Numbered from the stretch's first letter, positions 25,583 to 35,230 are shown. The stretch: DNA of 64,000 bases from Sphingobacteriaceae bacterium (GCA_030682795.1 JAUXNJ010000012.1:1-64000); one strand, 5' to 3'. The notes: generated by a model from the sequence alone, not told the origin. Numbers and translations are program-made.

Positions 25583-26256
25583 TGGAATTACAGATTTTAT
25601 TTGAGGATAACCATCTCCTCGCAGTGAACAAACCGGCTGGCATGTTGAGTCAAGGCGACGATACAGGCGATTACAGCTTGGTAGATGCGGTAAACGATTA
25701 CCTCGTTAAGAAGTACGACAAACCGGGTGCAGCTTTTGTGGGCCTGATCCATCGCATCGACCGCCCGGTTTCGGGCTTGGTGCTCTTGGCAAAAACCAGC
25801 AAGGCTTTGGAACGGATGAACAAATTGTTTCACGACCGTTTGGTACAAAAGAAGTACCTGGCCGTGGTAAAAGACAAGGTGCTGATGGAAGAAGGCGTTT
25901 TGGTGAATTATTTAAAAAAGAGCACTGAGAAGAATTTGGTACATGCGCACGATCGGGAGGTAAAAGACAGTAAACGTGCTGAATTGAGCTACCGCGTACA
26001 AAAATATGGGGGTCGGTACAGCTTGCTGGAGGTTTCTCCAAAGACAGGTCGTCCACACCAAATTAGGGTGCAATTATCACACATGGGCCATCCCATCGTT
26101 GGAGATGTGAAATATGGCTATCCCCAAGCGAATAGTGATTATACCATCGCTTTACACAGCTGGAAGCTTTCATTTGAGCATCCGGTAACCAAAGAACCAG
26201 TGTCTATTAAATGTCCAGTACCTAATAAAGACTGGTGGCAATTGGTGCGTGACTAA
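25582..26256 (+). CDS. RluA-family pseudouridine synthase
   Basis: Isomerises uridine to pseudouridine in rRNA or tRNA. 224 residues from a GTG that shares its first base with the panB stop (TAGTG). The catalytic Asp is in HRIDRPVSGLVLLAKT. KKYLAVV, SLLEVSPKTGRPHQIRVQLSHMGHPIVGDVKYG and ALHSWKLSFEHP are all family motifs. There is no N-terminal S4 domain, so it resembles the short RluA/TruC-like class; the target base cannot be assigned. Confidence 0.93.
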   Translation: MELQILFEDNHLLAVNKPAGMLSQGDDTGDYSLVDAVNDYLVKKYDKPGAAFVGLIHRIDRPVSGLVLLAKTSKALERMNKLFHDRLVQKKYLAVVKDKVLMEEGVLVNYLKKSTEKNLVHAHDREVKDSKRAELSYRVQKYGGRYSLLEVSPKTGRPHQIRVQLSHMGHPIVGDVKYGYPQANSDYTIALHSWKLSFEHPVTKEPVSIKCPVPNKDWWQLVRD

Positions 26257-26264
26257 AATAAAAA

Positions 26265-26307
26265 AACCGACAGTAGTGGAGCATTACACTCTTTTCCCGT
26301 CGGCTTT
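26265..26307 (+). terminator. Possible terminator after the pseudouridine synthase gene
   Basis: CCGAC (26267-26271) pairs with GTCGG (26299-26303), with an inner AGTG/CACT pair, followed by CTTT. The loop is long and the T-run short, so this is a weak case. Confidence 0.3.
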
Positions 26308-26410
26308 CGTCAAGCATGTCAGGCAAATAACGATTTAAAAAGCAAATCGCCTGAGCTTTACATCAGGTTTAATTGAATTTTAATACGGCTTTTGATTTAT
26401 CGTCACAATC

Positions 26411-27634
26411 ATGAAAAAAGCGAATGTACGTCCGTCCTGTTTCCTGATTTCGATCGTCTTGCTGCTTTTTGCATGCTTCTCGAGTGTGGGTGTATTTGCA
26501 CAAACCGAATCCGACGAACGGGCCCTCATCAATGTAAAGGATGGGCTTAGTTTTTCGAAAGATTCATTGTTTTTGTTGAATTTGCGCTTCAGGATGCAGA
26601 ACCGCATCGGTTTGCAAAGTTTGGCGGGCGACGACTTGAACGTAAGCCAGGTAGATGCCCGGGTACGCAGGTTGCGTTTGCGATTAGATGGTTATGTTTT
26701 AACTAAGAAGCTGCAATATTACATCCAGCTTTCCTTTTCAAAAGCCGATCAAGAGCTTGAAACCAGTCTTGTGCCTCAAACCATTCGAGATGCTGTTTTG
26801 TACTACAACGTTAATAAGCATTTGTATTTTGGTTTTGGTCAGGCTAAACTACCCGGTAACCGCCAACGGGTAATTTCTTCGGGTAACCAGCAGTTTGCCG
26901 ATCGTTCGATTGCCAATAATGAGCTCACCGTAGATCGGGATTTTGGCTTATTTGGCTATTACACCTTGCCTACATCCCTGGGTGCTTTTAAGTTTAAAAC
27001 GGCTTTAAGCACAGGTGAAGGCCGTGGCGCATCTCCAGGGGATGATGGCATAGCCTATACCTATCGCGTAGAATGGTTACCCAATGGTGATTTTAAAAAT
27101 GCAGGTGATTATTCAGAAGGGGATATCGAAAGAGAACAAACGCTTAAGGTAAGTTTGGCTGCGGGCTATCATCAGAACCAGCGGGCGAAGCGAACGGGTG
27201 GACAGTTGGGACTAGAGCTGTACGAAGCGCGCGATATTGGCACTTTTATAGCGGATGCCGTTTTTAAATACAATGGCTGGGCATGGAGCACCGAGTTTTT
27301 AAATCGTTCTACCGACAACCCCCTTACTTTTTCTCCCGATAGCTCGAGCGTGAGGTTGGTGTATGAGGGCTATGGAGTCAATTCTCAGTTGAGCTATTTT
27401 ACACCTTCGGGTTTGGAGTACGCGCTGCGTTACAGCATTCTCCAACCTGCCGCCAGTATTTCGGCCTATCGGTTGCCTACCGAAGAGTTGTGGTTCGGTT
27501 TGAATAAATACCTAAACGGTCACCGCATTAAGCTCCAATGGCATACTGGCTATCGTTGGATAAATGGCAATACCGCCTTAAATCAAGGTGGAAACCGTTG
27601 GTTTACCATGTTTCAGGTAGAATTTGGCATTTAA
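26411..27634 (+). CDS. Phosphate-selective porin O/P-like outer-membrane protein
   Basis: 407 residues. A signal peptide (MKKANVRPSCFLISIVLLLFACFSSVGVFAQ) precedes a 16-strand-like barrel typical of the OprO/OprP porin family: NLRFRMQNRIGLQ, VRRLRLRLDGYVLTKKLQYYIQLSF, YYNVNKHLYFGFGQAKLPGNRQRV, DRDFGLFGYY and a terminal FQVEFGI ending in aromatics. Members pass phosphate or other anions; selectivity cannot be read here. Convergent with the DNA-alkylation gene, overlapping by 4 bp. Confidence 0.88.
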   Translation: MKKANVRPSCFLISIVLLLFACFSSVGVFAQTESDERALINVKDGLSFSKDSLFLLNLRFRMQNRIGLQSLAGDDLNVSQVDARVRRLRLRLDGYVLTKKLQYYIQLSFSKADQELETSLVPQTIRDAVLYYNVNKHLYFGFGQAKLPGNRQRVISSGNQQFADRSIANNELTVDRDFGLFGYYTLPTSLGAFKFKTALSTGEGRGASPGDDGIAYTYRVEWLPNGDFKNAGDYSEGDIEREQTLKVSLAAGYHQNQRAKRTGGQLGLELYEARDIGTFIADAVFKYNGWAWSTEFLNRSTDNPLTFSPDSSSVRLVYEGYGVNSQLSYFTPSGLEYALRYSILQPAASISAYRLPTEELWFGLNKYLNGHRIKLQWHTGYRWINGNTALNQGGNRWFTMFQVEFGI

Positions 27635-28311
27635 GTTTTCTGGTGCTTCAAGGCTTCTCTTTGCGTTAGCTTGGGAAGTGGATGTGTTGCCACAAAATCT
27701 CTTACCCAAATGCTGTTGGTGCGTGCATATTGCCGCAATGCCCAACCCATGGCTTTTTGAATAAAGAACTCTTTAGAATGAGCAAACTGAAGGCATAAGT
27801 CGGCCAACAAGGCAGCATCCGTTTCTTTTTTATACATCAGTTGAAAAAGTATGGCAGTGCGCTCGAGCCACAAAGCTTCGCTGTGGCGCCAACGCTCAAC
27901 AGTAAGAACTCGCAACTCAGAACGATCTTGCAACCAACCGCCCACTCCGTGTACCGCAAGCGCATCCACCGTATCCCACCAACTTTTGTGGGTAATGCAA
28001 TACTCCAGGGTGGTTAGCCAATCGGCTTTCCAAAGCTTTTTTGCCTTCAAGGCATAATCCATCCCAACGTACTGCCATTCGCGTTCGTGTTTGGCCCAAC
28101 AAAAGCGTAAAATCTCGGATGGGTCGGCCTTGAGGTCGTTTAATTGCTTCAAAAAAGGTTTGGTAATTTGTACACGCAGCGGTTTTTGAATGCCGATATA
28201 ATCGAACTTTTGCTTCATATAGGCCTTCATACCAGCAGCTAGCTCAGGATGGGCATGCTGCACCAAAACTTCTTCTAATTGATCAAGCACGGCAATGATT
28301 TCCTCACGCAT
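27631..28311 (-). CDS. DNA alkylation repair protein (AlkD-like HEAT-repeat glycosylase)
   Basis: 226 residues, all alpha-helical HEAT-like repeats. AlkD-family signatures are visible: YMKQKFDYIGIQKPLRVQI, CWAKHEREWQYVGMDY, HKSWWDTVDALAVHGVG (the WW/D active-site region) and FFIQKAMGWALRQYAR. The family removes N3- and N7-alkylated purines. It overlaps murI by 8 bp at its start and is read from the same message. Confidence 0.92.
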   Translation of the reverse strand: MREEIIAVLDQLEEVLVQHAHPELAAGMKAYMKQKFDYIGIQKPLRVQITKPFLKQLNDLKADPSEILRFCWAKHEREWQYVGMDYALKAKKLWKADWLTTLEYCITHKSWWDTVDALAVHGVGGWLQDRSELRVLTVERWRHSEALWLERTAILFQLMYKKETDAALLADLCLQFAHSKEFFIQKAMGWALRQYARTNSIWVRDFVATHPLPKLTQREALKHQKT

Positions 28312-29155
28312 CTGGCGAAAACGAAATGCTGCTCAAATCAATATGTCTGGCTACTACCGTTTCACCATAAAATAAACGAGCTTTTTCTTCGAAGATGCGC
28401 GCATCGTCGGTAGTTAAAAAACTACGACTTCCGCTTTTGCTACACAGGGCTGCAATTTCAGGATGACGCCGTAGATACAATTCGAGTTTTTTGGCTACTA
28501 AGGCGCCTTGGGCAATGAATTTGATTTTACCCTTACTGAGCTCTTCTAGACGGCTTTGTAACAAAGGATAATGTGTGCAGCCTAATATCACGGCGTCAAT
28601 GGCTGGGTCTTTTTGAAGCAAGGCTTCCAAGTGCTTGGCGAGGAAATAGTCGGCACCCGGTCCCAAGTGCTCGTTGTTTTCAACCAGGGGTACCCACATG
28701 GGGCAGGCTTCCTGGCTGACCGTTAATTCAGGGTAAAACTTGGCGATTTCGATTGGATAGGAGTTCGATAGCACAGTGCCACTGGTGCCCAAAACCCCGA
28801 GGTGCCCACTTTTGGTAAGCAAACCGGCTTCTTCGGTGGTAGGACGAATGACCCCGAGCACCCTGCGCTGGGGGGCGATTTTGGGCAAGTCGTTCTGCTG
28901 AATGCTGCGCAATGCTTTTGCTGAGGCTGTATTACAGGCTAGAATGACCAACTGGCAGCCCTGGGCAAACAGTGCTTCTACACACTCGAGGGTATATTGA
29001 TACACTGTTTCAAACGATCGGGTGCCATATGGAACCCTGGCGTTGTCGCCCAAATACAAATAATCATATGCGGGTAATTGGGTAGTGAGGGCCTTTAAAA
29101 CGGTTAAACCACCATAACCTGAATCAAAAACACCTATGGGTCCAGCTTTTTTCAC
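28304..29155 (-). CDS. murI: Glutamate racemase
   Basis: Makes D-glutamate for peptidoglycan. 283 residues from a GTG at 29155. The two catalytic Cys are in LACNTASA (Cys74) and GCTHYPLL. The N-terminal IGVFDSGYGGLTVL and LGDNARVPYG are typical. An imperfect -7 box (TATCTTTA) lies 5 nt before the start codon, so the leader is very short. The gene overlaps the downstream DNA-alkylation repair gene by 8 bp. Confidence 0.96.
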   Translation of the reverse strand: MKKAGPIGVFDSGYGGLTVLKALTTQLPAYDYLYLGDNARVPYGTRSFETVYQYTLECVEALFAQGCQLVILACNTASAKALRSIQQNDLPKIAPQRRVLGVIRPTTEEAGLLTKSGHLGVLGTSGTVLSNSYPIEIAKFYPELTVSQEACPMWVPLVENNEHLGPGADYFLAKHLEALLQKDPAIDAVILGCTHYPLLQSRLEELSKGKIKFIAQGALVAKKLELYLRRHPEIAALCSKSGSRSFLTTDDARIFEEKARLFYGETVVARHIDLSSISFSPDA

Positions 29156-29264
29156 TTGCTAAAGATAATAGATAGTAAATTGCCACGAATTCCCTTTTTT
29201 ACAAACATAATGAACTTTTGTGCATAAGAAAGGTTATTAGAATGATGTTTGAACATCGATTTGT

Positions 29265-29272
29265 TATATTTG
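29265..29272 (+). promoter_or_regulatory. -7 box of the YceI gene
   Basis: TATATTTG matches TAnnTTTG exactly and gives a leader of about 14 nt before the ATG at 29293. A TTTG at 29248-29251 is closer than the usual -33 spacing. Confidence 0.45.
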
Positions 29273-29292
29273 CATCTATAATTTAAAAAATA

Positions 29293-29835
29293 ATGAGCAC
29301 AACTACAACCAAATGGAGCATTGACACTGCTCACAGTACTATCAACTTCAAGGCCAAGCACTTGATGATTACTACCGTTACAGGTACTTTCAAGTCATAC
29401 ACTGCCGAAATTGAAACCGTAGGTAATAATTTTTCATCTGCCAATGTTAAGTTTAGCGCAGATGTGGCCTCTGTTTTCAGTGGAAATGAGCAACGCGATG
29501 AGCATTTAAAGTCTGACGATTTTTTCAATGCCGAAAAATTTCCTCATATCACTTTTCAAAGTACAGATGTAACCCGCAAGTCTGACCGTGCCTTCATCCT
29601 GCATGGCAAAATGACCATCCGCGACGTAACGATGGACATTGATTTGGAAGTGGATTTTAACGGCGTTGTGAAAGACCCATGGGGCGTAACCAAAGCTGGT
29701 GTAAGCTTTCGTACCAAAATCAACCGCAAGGACTTCGGCTTGAAGTTCCACGTTTTGAACGAAGCTGGTGATTTGTTGGTGAGCGACGAAATCCGCATCG
29801 AAGCCGACGTTCAAATGTCTGCCATCGAGGCATAA
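29293..29835 (+). CDS. YceI-family lipid-binding-like protein
   Basis: 180 residues forming the lipocalin-like YceI beta-barrel: WSIDTAHSTINFKAKHLMITTVTGTF, DVASVFSGNEQRDEHLKSDDFFNAEKFPHITF and KAGVSFRTKINRKDFGLKF. Some members bind polyisoprenoids. There is no signal peptide, so this copy is probably cytoplasmic, unlike E. coli YceI. Stands alone with its own promoter and terminator. Confidence 0.93.
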   Translation: MSTTTTKWSIDTAHSTINFKAKHLMITTVTGTFKSYTAEIETVGNNFSSANVKFSADVASVFSGNEQRDEHLKSDDFFNAEKFPHITFQSTDVTRKSDRAFILHGKMTIRDVTMDIDLEVDFNGVVKDPWGVTKAGVSFRTKINRKDFGLKFHVLNEAGDLLVSDEIRIEADVQMSAIEA

Positions 29836-29869
29836 CAAAGATAGTGGGACGGATGAAGACGTCCAGAAC

Positions 29870-29905
29870 AGAAAAGGCTTCCCGAATGTGTGGAAGCCTT
29901 TTTCT
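29870..29905. terminator. Bidirectional terminator
   Basis: AAAAGGCTTCC (29872-29882) pairs with GGAAGCCTTTTT (29892-29903), giving an A-run, an 11-bp stem and a T-run between two convergent genes. Confidence 0.85.
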
Positions 29906-29907
29906 TT

Positions 29908-30957
29908 TTAAAGGAATTTGGATTTCGGTAGGTTCAGCCACTCGAGTGCAGCACCATGCAGCAGCATGTCTTTTTGCGATTGCGACCAAGGCATGCCTTG
30001 AATGAGCTTGGCAGGTTCAAGTTCGCCCAACGGAAAAGGATAATCGGTGCCCAAGGCCACGCGGTTGGCTCCTACCAAATCGGTTATGTAGGCCAGCATT
30101 TTCGGGTCGTGCACCAGCGAGTCGAGCCAGAACTTGCCCAGATAGTCCTTTGGATTCACCGGATTATCCACTGCAACGAGGTCGGGGCGGACGTTAAAGC
30201 CGTGCTCAATGCGACCGATGGTGGCAGGGAAGGAGCCACCTCCGTGTGCAAAGGCCACCCGCAGCTTGGGTAGTCTTTCGAATATTCCCCCGAAAATCAT
30301 GCTGCAAATGGCCAAAGAGCTCTCAGCGGGCATACCAACCAACCAAGGAAGCCAATAATCTTTCATTTTATCCTTGCCCATCATGTCCCAAGGGTGCACA
30401 AAAATGGCCGCTCCTAAGCGTTCGGCCGCTTCAAAAAACGGAAAAAGCTCAGGAGCATTGAGGTTCCAATCGTTGACGTGCGAACCAATTTCAATTCCAG
30501 CAAAGCCCAATTCCTGCATGCAACGCTCCATTTCCTGGATGGCGAGGGCAGGGTCTTGCAACGGCACCGTGCCTAAACCCACAAAGCGTTTGGGGTTGCG
30601 GGTTACTGTTTCGGCCATGTGGTCGTTGAGGTAGCGTGAGGTTTCGAGGGCATCAGCACCCTTGGCCCAATAGTGAAAAAGTACCGGGATGGTCGACAGC
30701 ACTTGCACATGCACCCCATGGGTGTCGCAATCGTTGAGGCGTGCATCGGCTTCCCAGCAGTTTTCAGCCACTTTGCGGAAAAAAGTATCGCCTTGCATCA
30801 TGCTGGCGCAGCGTGGACAGCTGTCGAGGTGGTGTTCTAAATGTATGAAATTCCCGTAGCCAAACTTCTGCGCCCAGCGCGGCAAATGCTCGGGCATGAG
30901 GTGCGTGTGGATGTCGATGGTTAATTCGGAAGGACCGTAGGGGAGCTGAAAAGACAT
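29908..30957 (-). CDS. Aminocarboxymuconate-semialdehyde decarboxylase-type amidohydrolase
   Basis: Decarboxylates 2-amino-3-carboxymuconate semialdehyde, the product of 3-hydroxyanthranilate dioxygenase, in tryptophan (kynurenine) breakdown. 349 residues of the amidohydrolase fold. Zinc ligands are in DIHTHLMP (His17, His19), IFVHPWDMMG, AFAHGGGSFP and the Asp of ALGTDYPFPLGE. PLQDPALAIQEMERC and FAGIEIGSHVN are typical of ACMSD. The dioxygenase lies 15 bp upstream in the same operon, which strongly supports the call. Confidence 0.93.
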   Translation of the reverse strand: MSFQLPYGPSELTIDIHTHLMPEHLPRWAQKFGYGNFIHLEHHLDSCPRCASMMQGDTFFRKVAENCWEADARLNDCDTHGVHVQVLSTIPVLFHYWAKGADALETSRYLNDHMAETVTRNPKRFVGLGTVPLQDPALAIQEMERCMQELGFAGIEIGSHVNDWNLNAPELFPFFEAAERLGAAIFVHPWDMMGKDKMKDYWLPWLVGMPAESSLAICSMIFGGIFERLPKLRVAFAHGGGSFPATIGRIEHGFNVRPDLVAVDNPVNPKDYLGKFWLDSLVHDPKMLAYITDLVGANRVALGTDYPFPLGELEPAKLIQGMPWSQSQKDMLLHGAALEWLNLPKSKFL

Positions 30958-30972
30958 GCTATTGGCGAGGGT

Positions 30973-31503
30973 TTATACAAATCGGGGGTCTGTTTCCATT
31001 ACATGCCCGCAATTTTGGCAGGTACGAAGGTCTTCAGATGCGTAATACGTTCTAAATCGGGGTAAAAAGTCGGTTTCTATGTTCTTAAGCTCAAAGTAGG
31101 CTTCATGCAATTTGTGGTTGCATTTATCGCAAAACCACAACAGGCCGTCGGTATAGCCTTTGCCAGCGCGAACCCGTTCAATCACCAAACCGATGGAGCC
31201 TTCGGAGCGCACTGGGGAATGGGGTACTTTGGCGGGACATAAATACATATCGCCTGGGCCCAGCTGCACATCCACAGCCTTGCCTTCGTCTTGAATGCGC
31301 ACCGTAATGTGCCCTTCGAGCTGGTAAAAGAGCTCTTCCGTTTCGTTGTAGTGGTAATCTTTGCGCGCATTGGGACCGCCTACAATCATAACGATATAAT
31401 CGGTGCCTTCTGGATACAGGTTTTTGTTGTTCACCGGTGGCTTGAGTAAATACCGGTTTTCATCAATCCATTTTTGCAAGTTGAAGGGGGCGCGTGCTGC
31501 CAT
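30973..31503 (-). CDS. 3-hydroxyanthranilate 3,4-dioxygenase
   Basis: Opens the ring of 3-hydroxyanthranilate with O2. About 176 residues from the ATG at 31503 (MAARAPFNLQKW); 37 upstream in-frame codons have no family match. Cupin iron ligands are in KDYHYNETEELFYQLEG (His and Glu) and VPHSPVRS. The C-terminus carries the bacterial-type rubredoxin-like site, CDKC and CQNC. It is paired with the ACMSD gene 15 bp downstream; the upstream kynurenine genes are not in this window. Confidence 0.96.
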   Translation of the reverse strand: MAARAPFNLQKWIDENRYLLKPPVNNKNLYPEGTDYIVMIVGGPNARKDYHYNETEELFYQLEGHITVRIQDEGKAVDVQLGPGDMYLCPAKVPHSPVRSEGSIGLVIERVRAGKGYTDGLLWFCDKCNHKLHEAYFELKNIETDFLPRFRTYYASEDLRTCQNCGHVMETDPRFV

Positions 31504-31558
31504 GGCTTTGTTTTTTTGACTAAAATACGCTTTTTCTTGGCGATTGTCACAGCTTCCT

Positions 31559-32416
31559 TCAAAGCACCAAATGCTGCAGGCCAATGCTGAGGGCTTGGAT
31601 ACCAATAAGTCCATCTATCCCAAATACATACAGCCATTCTTTATTGCGCCGTAAACTGTACAAGCACAGGCCCATGCTGAAGGCGGTGCCAGGCAATAGC
31701 AGCATGGCATATGCTGGGAAACTGACGTTGAACAACACCCAATGCAGCAGGAGCAAGGCCAAAATCAGCCGGCCAAAATGGCGTTCCGACAGCAGCAGTG
31801 CCAAGCTTTGGATGTCTTTTTGCTGGTCTTGCTGCCGGTCGCGCCAATCAAAAGGCAAGCACAAGGCCGCGATAAAAAGCAGCTGGCTCAGCAGCCAGGG
31901 TAGCTGCGTGGTGAGGGGCTCCTGCAGGTGGATGAGCAAGAGCGCGGGCCCCATCCCCATCCAAACAAAGCCTATGAGCAGCGGTTTGAGTAGGCCTACC
32001 CATGGTAAGATGCCTTGCTTTTTGAAGCCTCCAAAAAACAAGGAGTACCCCAAGGCCACCATCACTAAAAGTGCCACCCAACGGATCACTGCAGTGGTTT
32101 GAAGGCTCAAGCAATAGGCTGCCGCGGCTCCTGATAGGCCTGTAAAAAGCACTAACGCGCCTTTGCGCTGCTGCAGCCATTGGAGTCTTTCTTGGGTACT
32201 TTTGGCAAATTGCTGGTATTCGAGCAGGCGGTCGAGGTTGTAATGGGCCAAAGTGGCAAAAAACACCAAGCCAATCAAGGGCACAGAAAGCGTGGTTTGG
32301 AGCAGTACACTGGCTTGCCAAAGCGCCGCCACTGCCAACAAGGCGATGTATACATTGCTGTATACCAAATGCCGGAGGCTGGTGGCTACCGATTGCAAAT
32401 GCTGCGAAAATCGCAT
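31559..32416 (-). CDS. Polytopic membrane protein, UbiA-prenyltransferase-like
   Basis: 285 residues with about eight or nine membrane segments. Two polar motifs match the UbiA layout: YNLDRLLEYQQ where the first Asp-rich motif (NDxxD) is expected, and DWRDRQQDQQK as the second (DxxxD). The first is degenerate, so activity is uncertain. It starts inside the end of the AddB-like gene (31-bp overlap) and is likely co-translated. No quinone, heme or carotenoid genes are nearby to suggest a substrate. Confidence 0.6.
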   Translation of the reverse strand: MRFSQHLQSVATSLRHLVYSNVYIALLAVAALWQASVLLQTTLSVPLIGLVFFATLAHYNLDRLLEYQQFAKSTQERLQWLQQRKGALVLFTGLSGAAAAYCLSLQTTAVIRWVALLVMVALGYSLFFGGFKKQGILPWVGLLKPLLIGFVWMGMGPALLLIHLQEPLTTQLPWLLSQLLFIAALCLPFDWRDRQQDQQKDIQSLALLLSERHFGRLILALLLLHWVLFNVSFPAYAMLLLPGTAFSMGLCLYSLRRNKEWLYVFGIDGLIGIQALSIGLQHLVL

Positions 32417-35139
32417 TTCTCACACTCTTTAAGGTCTTCGGTTTGGGTAATCGGACTTGCTGGGTCGAAGAGTTTGTTGATTAAGTCTTGTAAAGTGGCT
32501 TCAAAGCTGGCAAACAGAGAATCGTCGATTTCGCCATTTTTGATTTTGAGCTCGCCCGCACCCGCATTGAGCTGCCGGAAGCTGATGATGGCGGAAGCAA
32601 TTTCGCTGCGATCATTGGTGCCGCGTTGGTACATCCAGGCATAAGCCAACAATTGAAAGGCCTTGCTTTTTTTGGGGTTGAGCAGGTCGTCTTTGAGTAG
32701 ATCGAGCTCTACATCTGAATTTGAAAAAACGCCTGTTTTATAGTCCAGCACCCTCAAAGTGCCATCCAGCCGATCGATGCGGTCGGCAAAGCCTCGCAAG
32801 GTGTGTTGGCCGTAATTGCTGGCGAAAGGAGCACTGAGCTCGCGTTCTAGACCCACAATTTCTAAAACTTGCGTTTTACAAAGGCTTTTTTCGCTTTCTA
32901 AAAACCGTTTCAGGTAAGAGGCCGCCATGCGCTTCACCAGCAAATTGAGTCCAGTATCGAAGCTTCTTTCGGGATACTTCTCTTTCAAAACTGCTTCTAA
33001 GGTGCTTTCTCCTAATTTTTGCATGCTGGCCACATCTTGTGGGTGCAATTGTTTGTGAAGATAGGGCAGGTAGAGCTGCTCCAAGCAGTGGTGCAGGATG
33101 TCGCCCAATTCCCGGGCATCGGCATCTTCTTGTAAATCGTCTTGCGACTGGATGCGCAGCAAACGACTGAAGTAAAATTTGAGTTCGCAGCTGATTAAAC
33201 TAATGAGCGCCGAGGGGGAGATGGGATGCGATAGGCGCTCAGCAATCAGGGCTTGTACTTCTTCGGTCTTTGTAATGACGATGGGTTCGTTCACCGCTTT
33301 GCCTTTGGCCGCTGGCAAATCGAGCTGTTCGTAGCGGAAATTGCCTTTTTCGCGACCAGGCCATTCGAGCTGCAGCTGGCGGATGTAACGCGAAGGTTCG
33401 CCCGCCCCCATATCGTCGGTACTGCCGCTGCACAGCAGCCAGGCTTCCTGGGCATGTTGCAACAGCCGGTAGAAATGATAGGCGAAAACGGCTTCTTTTT
33501 CGCGGGGACCAGGCAGGGAGAAGGCTTGGCGCAGACTGAAGGTGATGAACCCGTCTTGCCTACTGAGCGCTGGTAATTTGCCTTCATTCAAGCCCAAAAC
33601 CAATACGTTTTTAAAGGCCAGTGCACGGGTTTCAAGCACGCCCATGAGCTGCATGCCAGCATAGGGTTCTCCTAAAAAGGCGATTTGTTCGTTTTTAACA
33701 CTTTGCTGGAGTAGTTGCTTAAAAATTGTCCAGTTGTTGAGTGCCGGGTACTGCTTAATACGCCCATCCAAGCGTCTCAAGAGGGTGAGCATTTGCAGGC
33801 ACATGCCCTTTTGCAGGTCATCTATTTTTTTGTCTTGCCCCAGCTTGTCGAGCATTTGCAGCCAAAGGGGAATCCAGTTTTCGGGTTGACCAGGACCGAG
33901 TGCCCACCAGCTAGGACCGCAAAGTTCATGCTCCTGCAGCAGTTCGCTGAGTTGCTGCTGCGAAGAGCGGATGCGGCCCGATTTACGCAGTTTTGAAACC
34001 GCTATCCGGCTGTTGTTGGAAGTAAAAAGCGGATTTTGAAGCAAGCGCAAGAGGTCGTGGTAATAAAACCAAAAACCATCTGCCTTTTCATGGGCTTGGG
34101 TAAGCACTTGGATGTGGGCCAGCAGGAGGGCGTAAATATGACTCGCTTCTAATGGGTAGCCAAGGGTAATGTTTAAAGCTTTGAGCTCGGGCGGCAGGGC
34201 CGCAAGGAGTGGTACAAGCAATTTTTCATCGGCCAACACCAGCACACAATCCTCGGCCTTGACCCCAGCCGCCATCCAAGCACTTACTTTTTCGCTAGCA
34301 AATTGCAGCTGAGCGGCTTGTCCTGTGGTTTCGATCACCGAAATGTGGCTATCACCAGTCGATAAATGCCCATTGTATAATAAATCGCGCCCCAGTTCTG
34401 GGTCTTGGGCATATTGTCGCATGAACAAGCCTGCCTCGTGCTCGGCCTGCATATAATAGGCGTCGGCCTCTAATAGTAAATGGGCTTTACCACTGCTTAC
34501 GAGTGCTTTCATCAGACTGCTTTCGGCCTTGTTAAGGGCATTGAAGCCTGCAAAGAGGTAATGTTGGTATTGAAAGTGATGCGTTTGCTGCTGCAAGGCT
34601 TCGGCCAATTGGCGACTGAGTAGCGACTGCCAGCCTTCACCTTTGGCTTGCAAACGCTCGCGCAGGAGGTGGTAGAGACTACCGAGTTGACTGAAAAATG
34701 CCAGGTAATCTTGTGCCGAGGCACTCAAACTGTTGCCGCCAGGATTCCATAAATCGATGGCTTTTTCGCGGCTGAGGTAGCCAAAAAGCTGGTCAGCATC
34801 GAGCATATAGGCGTCGGTCTCGCTAAAATCGCGTAAAACTGCAGGTCCCCATTTTAAAAACGACTCAAAAGGCTCCTGCGGCACCAACTCCAGATAGGCT
34901 TCGTACAATTCGAATTGCAGTTGCACCGGATCGGCAATGCGGAGCTGGGTTTCGCGGGCGAGTAGGTCGGGGAGACTCATGATGGCTGGACTGAAGGCTG
35001 GTTTATCAAGTCTTTCGGCCAATTTCCTGCGCAAAATCACGCCTGCCCGCCGGCCAGGAAAAATCACTGCCGTTTTGTGCCATTGGCTAACGGGAATTTC
35101 CTGAAGTTTTTCGATGATGCGGTCGAGCAGCTGGGTCAT
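32386..35139 (-). CDS. AddB-like PD-(D/E)XK nuclease / helicase-fold protein
   Basis: About 917 residues from the ATG at 35139 (MTQLLDRIIEKL). The N-terminal part resembles the inactivated helicase of AddB (TAVIFPGRRAGVILRRKLAE, with no true Walker A). The C-terminal RecB-family nuclease has ELGDILHHCLEQLY and the catalytic VLDYKTGVF. A Cys in LISCELKFYFSRLL plus the terminal CEKCDFRSIC gives the four-Cys iron-sulfur staple of AddB nucleases. It probably works with an AddA/UvrD-type helicase located elsewhere in recombination repair. Confidence 0.88.
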   Translation of the reverse strand: MTQLLDRIIEKLQEIPVSQWHKTAVIFPGRRAGVILRRKLAERLDKPAFSPAIMSLPDLLARETQLRIADPVQLQFELYEAYLELVPQEPFESFLKWGPAVLRDFSETDAYMLDADQLFGYLSREKAIDLWNPGGNSLSASAQDYLAFFSQLGSLYHLLRERLQAKGEGWQSLLSRQLAEALQQQTHHFQYQHYLFAGFNALNKAESSLMKALVSSGKAHLLLEADAYYMQAEHEAGLFMRQYAQDPELGRDLLYNGHLSTGDSHISVIETTGQAAQLQFASEKVSAWMAAGVKAEDCVLVLADEKLLVPLLAALPPELKALNITLGYPLEASHIYALLLAHIQVLTQAHEKADGFWFYYHDLLRLLQNPLFTSNNSRIAVSKLRKSGRIRSSQQQLSELLQEHELCGPSWWALGPGQPENWIPLWLQMLDKLGQDKKIDDLQKGMCLQMLTLLRRLDGRIKQYPALNNWTIFKQLLQQSVKNEQIAFLGEPYAGMQLMGVLETRALAFKNVLVLGLNEGKLPALSRQDGFITFSLRQAFSLPGPREKEAVFAYHFYRLLQHAQEAWLLCSGSTDDMGAGEPSRYIRQLQLEWPGREKGNFRYEQLDLPAAKGKAVNEPIVITKTEEVQALIAERLSHPISPSALISLISCELKFYFSRLLRIQSQDDLQEDADARELGDILHHCLEQLYLPYLHKQLHPQDVASMQKLGESTLEAVLKEKYPERSFDTGLNLLVKRMAASYLKRFLESEKSLCKTQVLEIVGLERELSAPFASNYGQHTLRGFADRIDRLDGTLRVLDYKTGVFSNSDVELDLLKDDLLNPKKSKAFQLLAYAWMYQRGTNDRSEIASAIISFRQLNAGAGELKIKNGEIDDSLFASFEATLQDLINKLFDPASPITQTEDLKECEKCDFRSICNR

Positions 35140-35230
35140 TGTACAAACATAACATTCACAGTCCAAAGCCGCCCTGCTGTTGAAAACATTTCTAGCCAAG
35201 AAATAGGCCGTTCGGCTGCCGCTTTATCCG

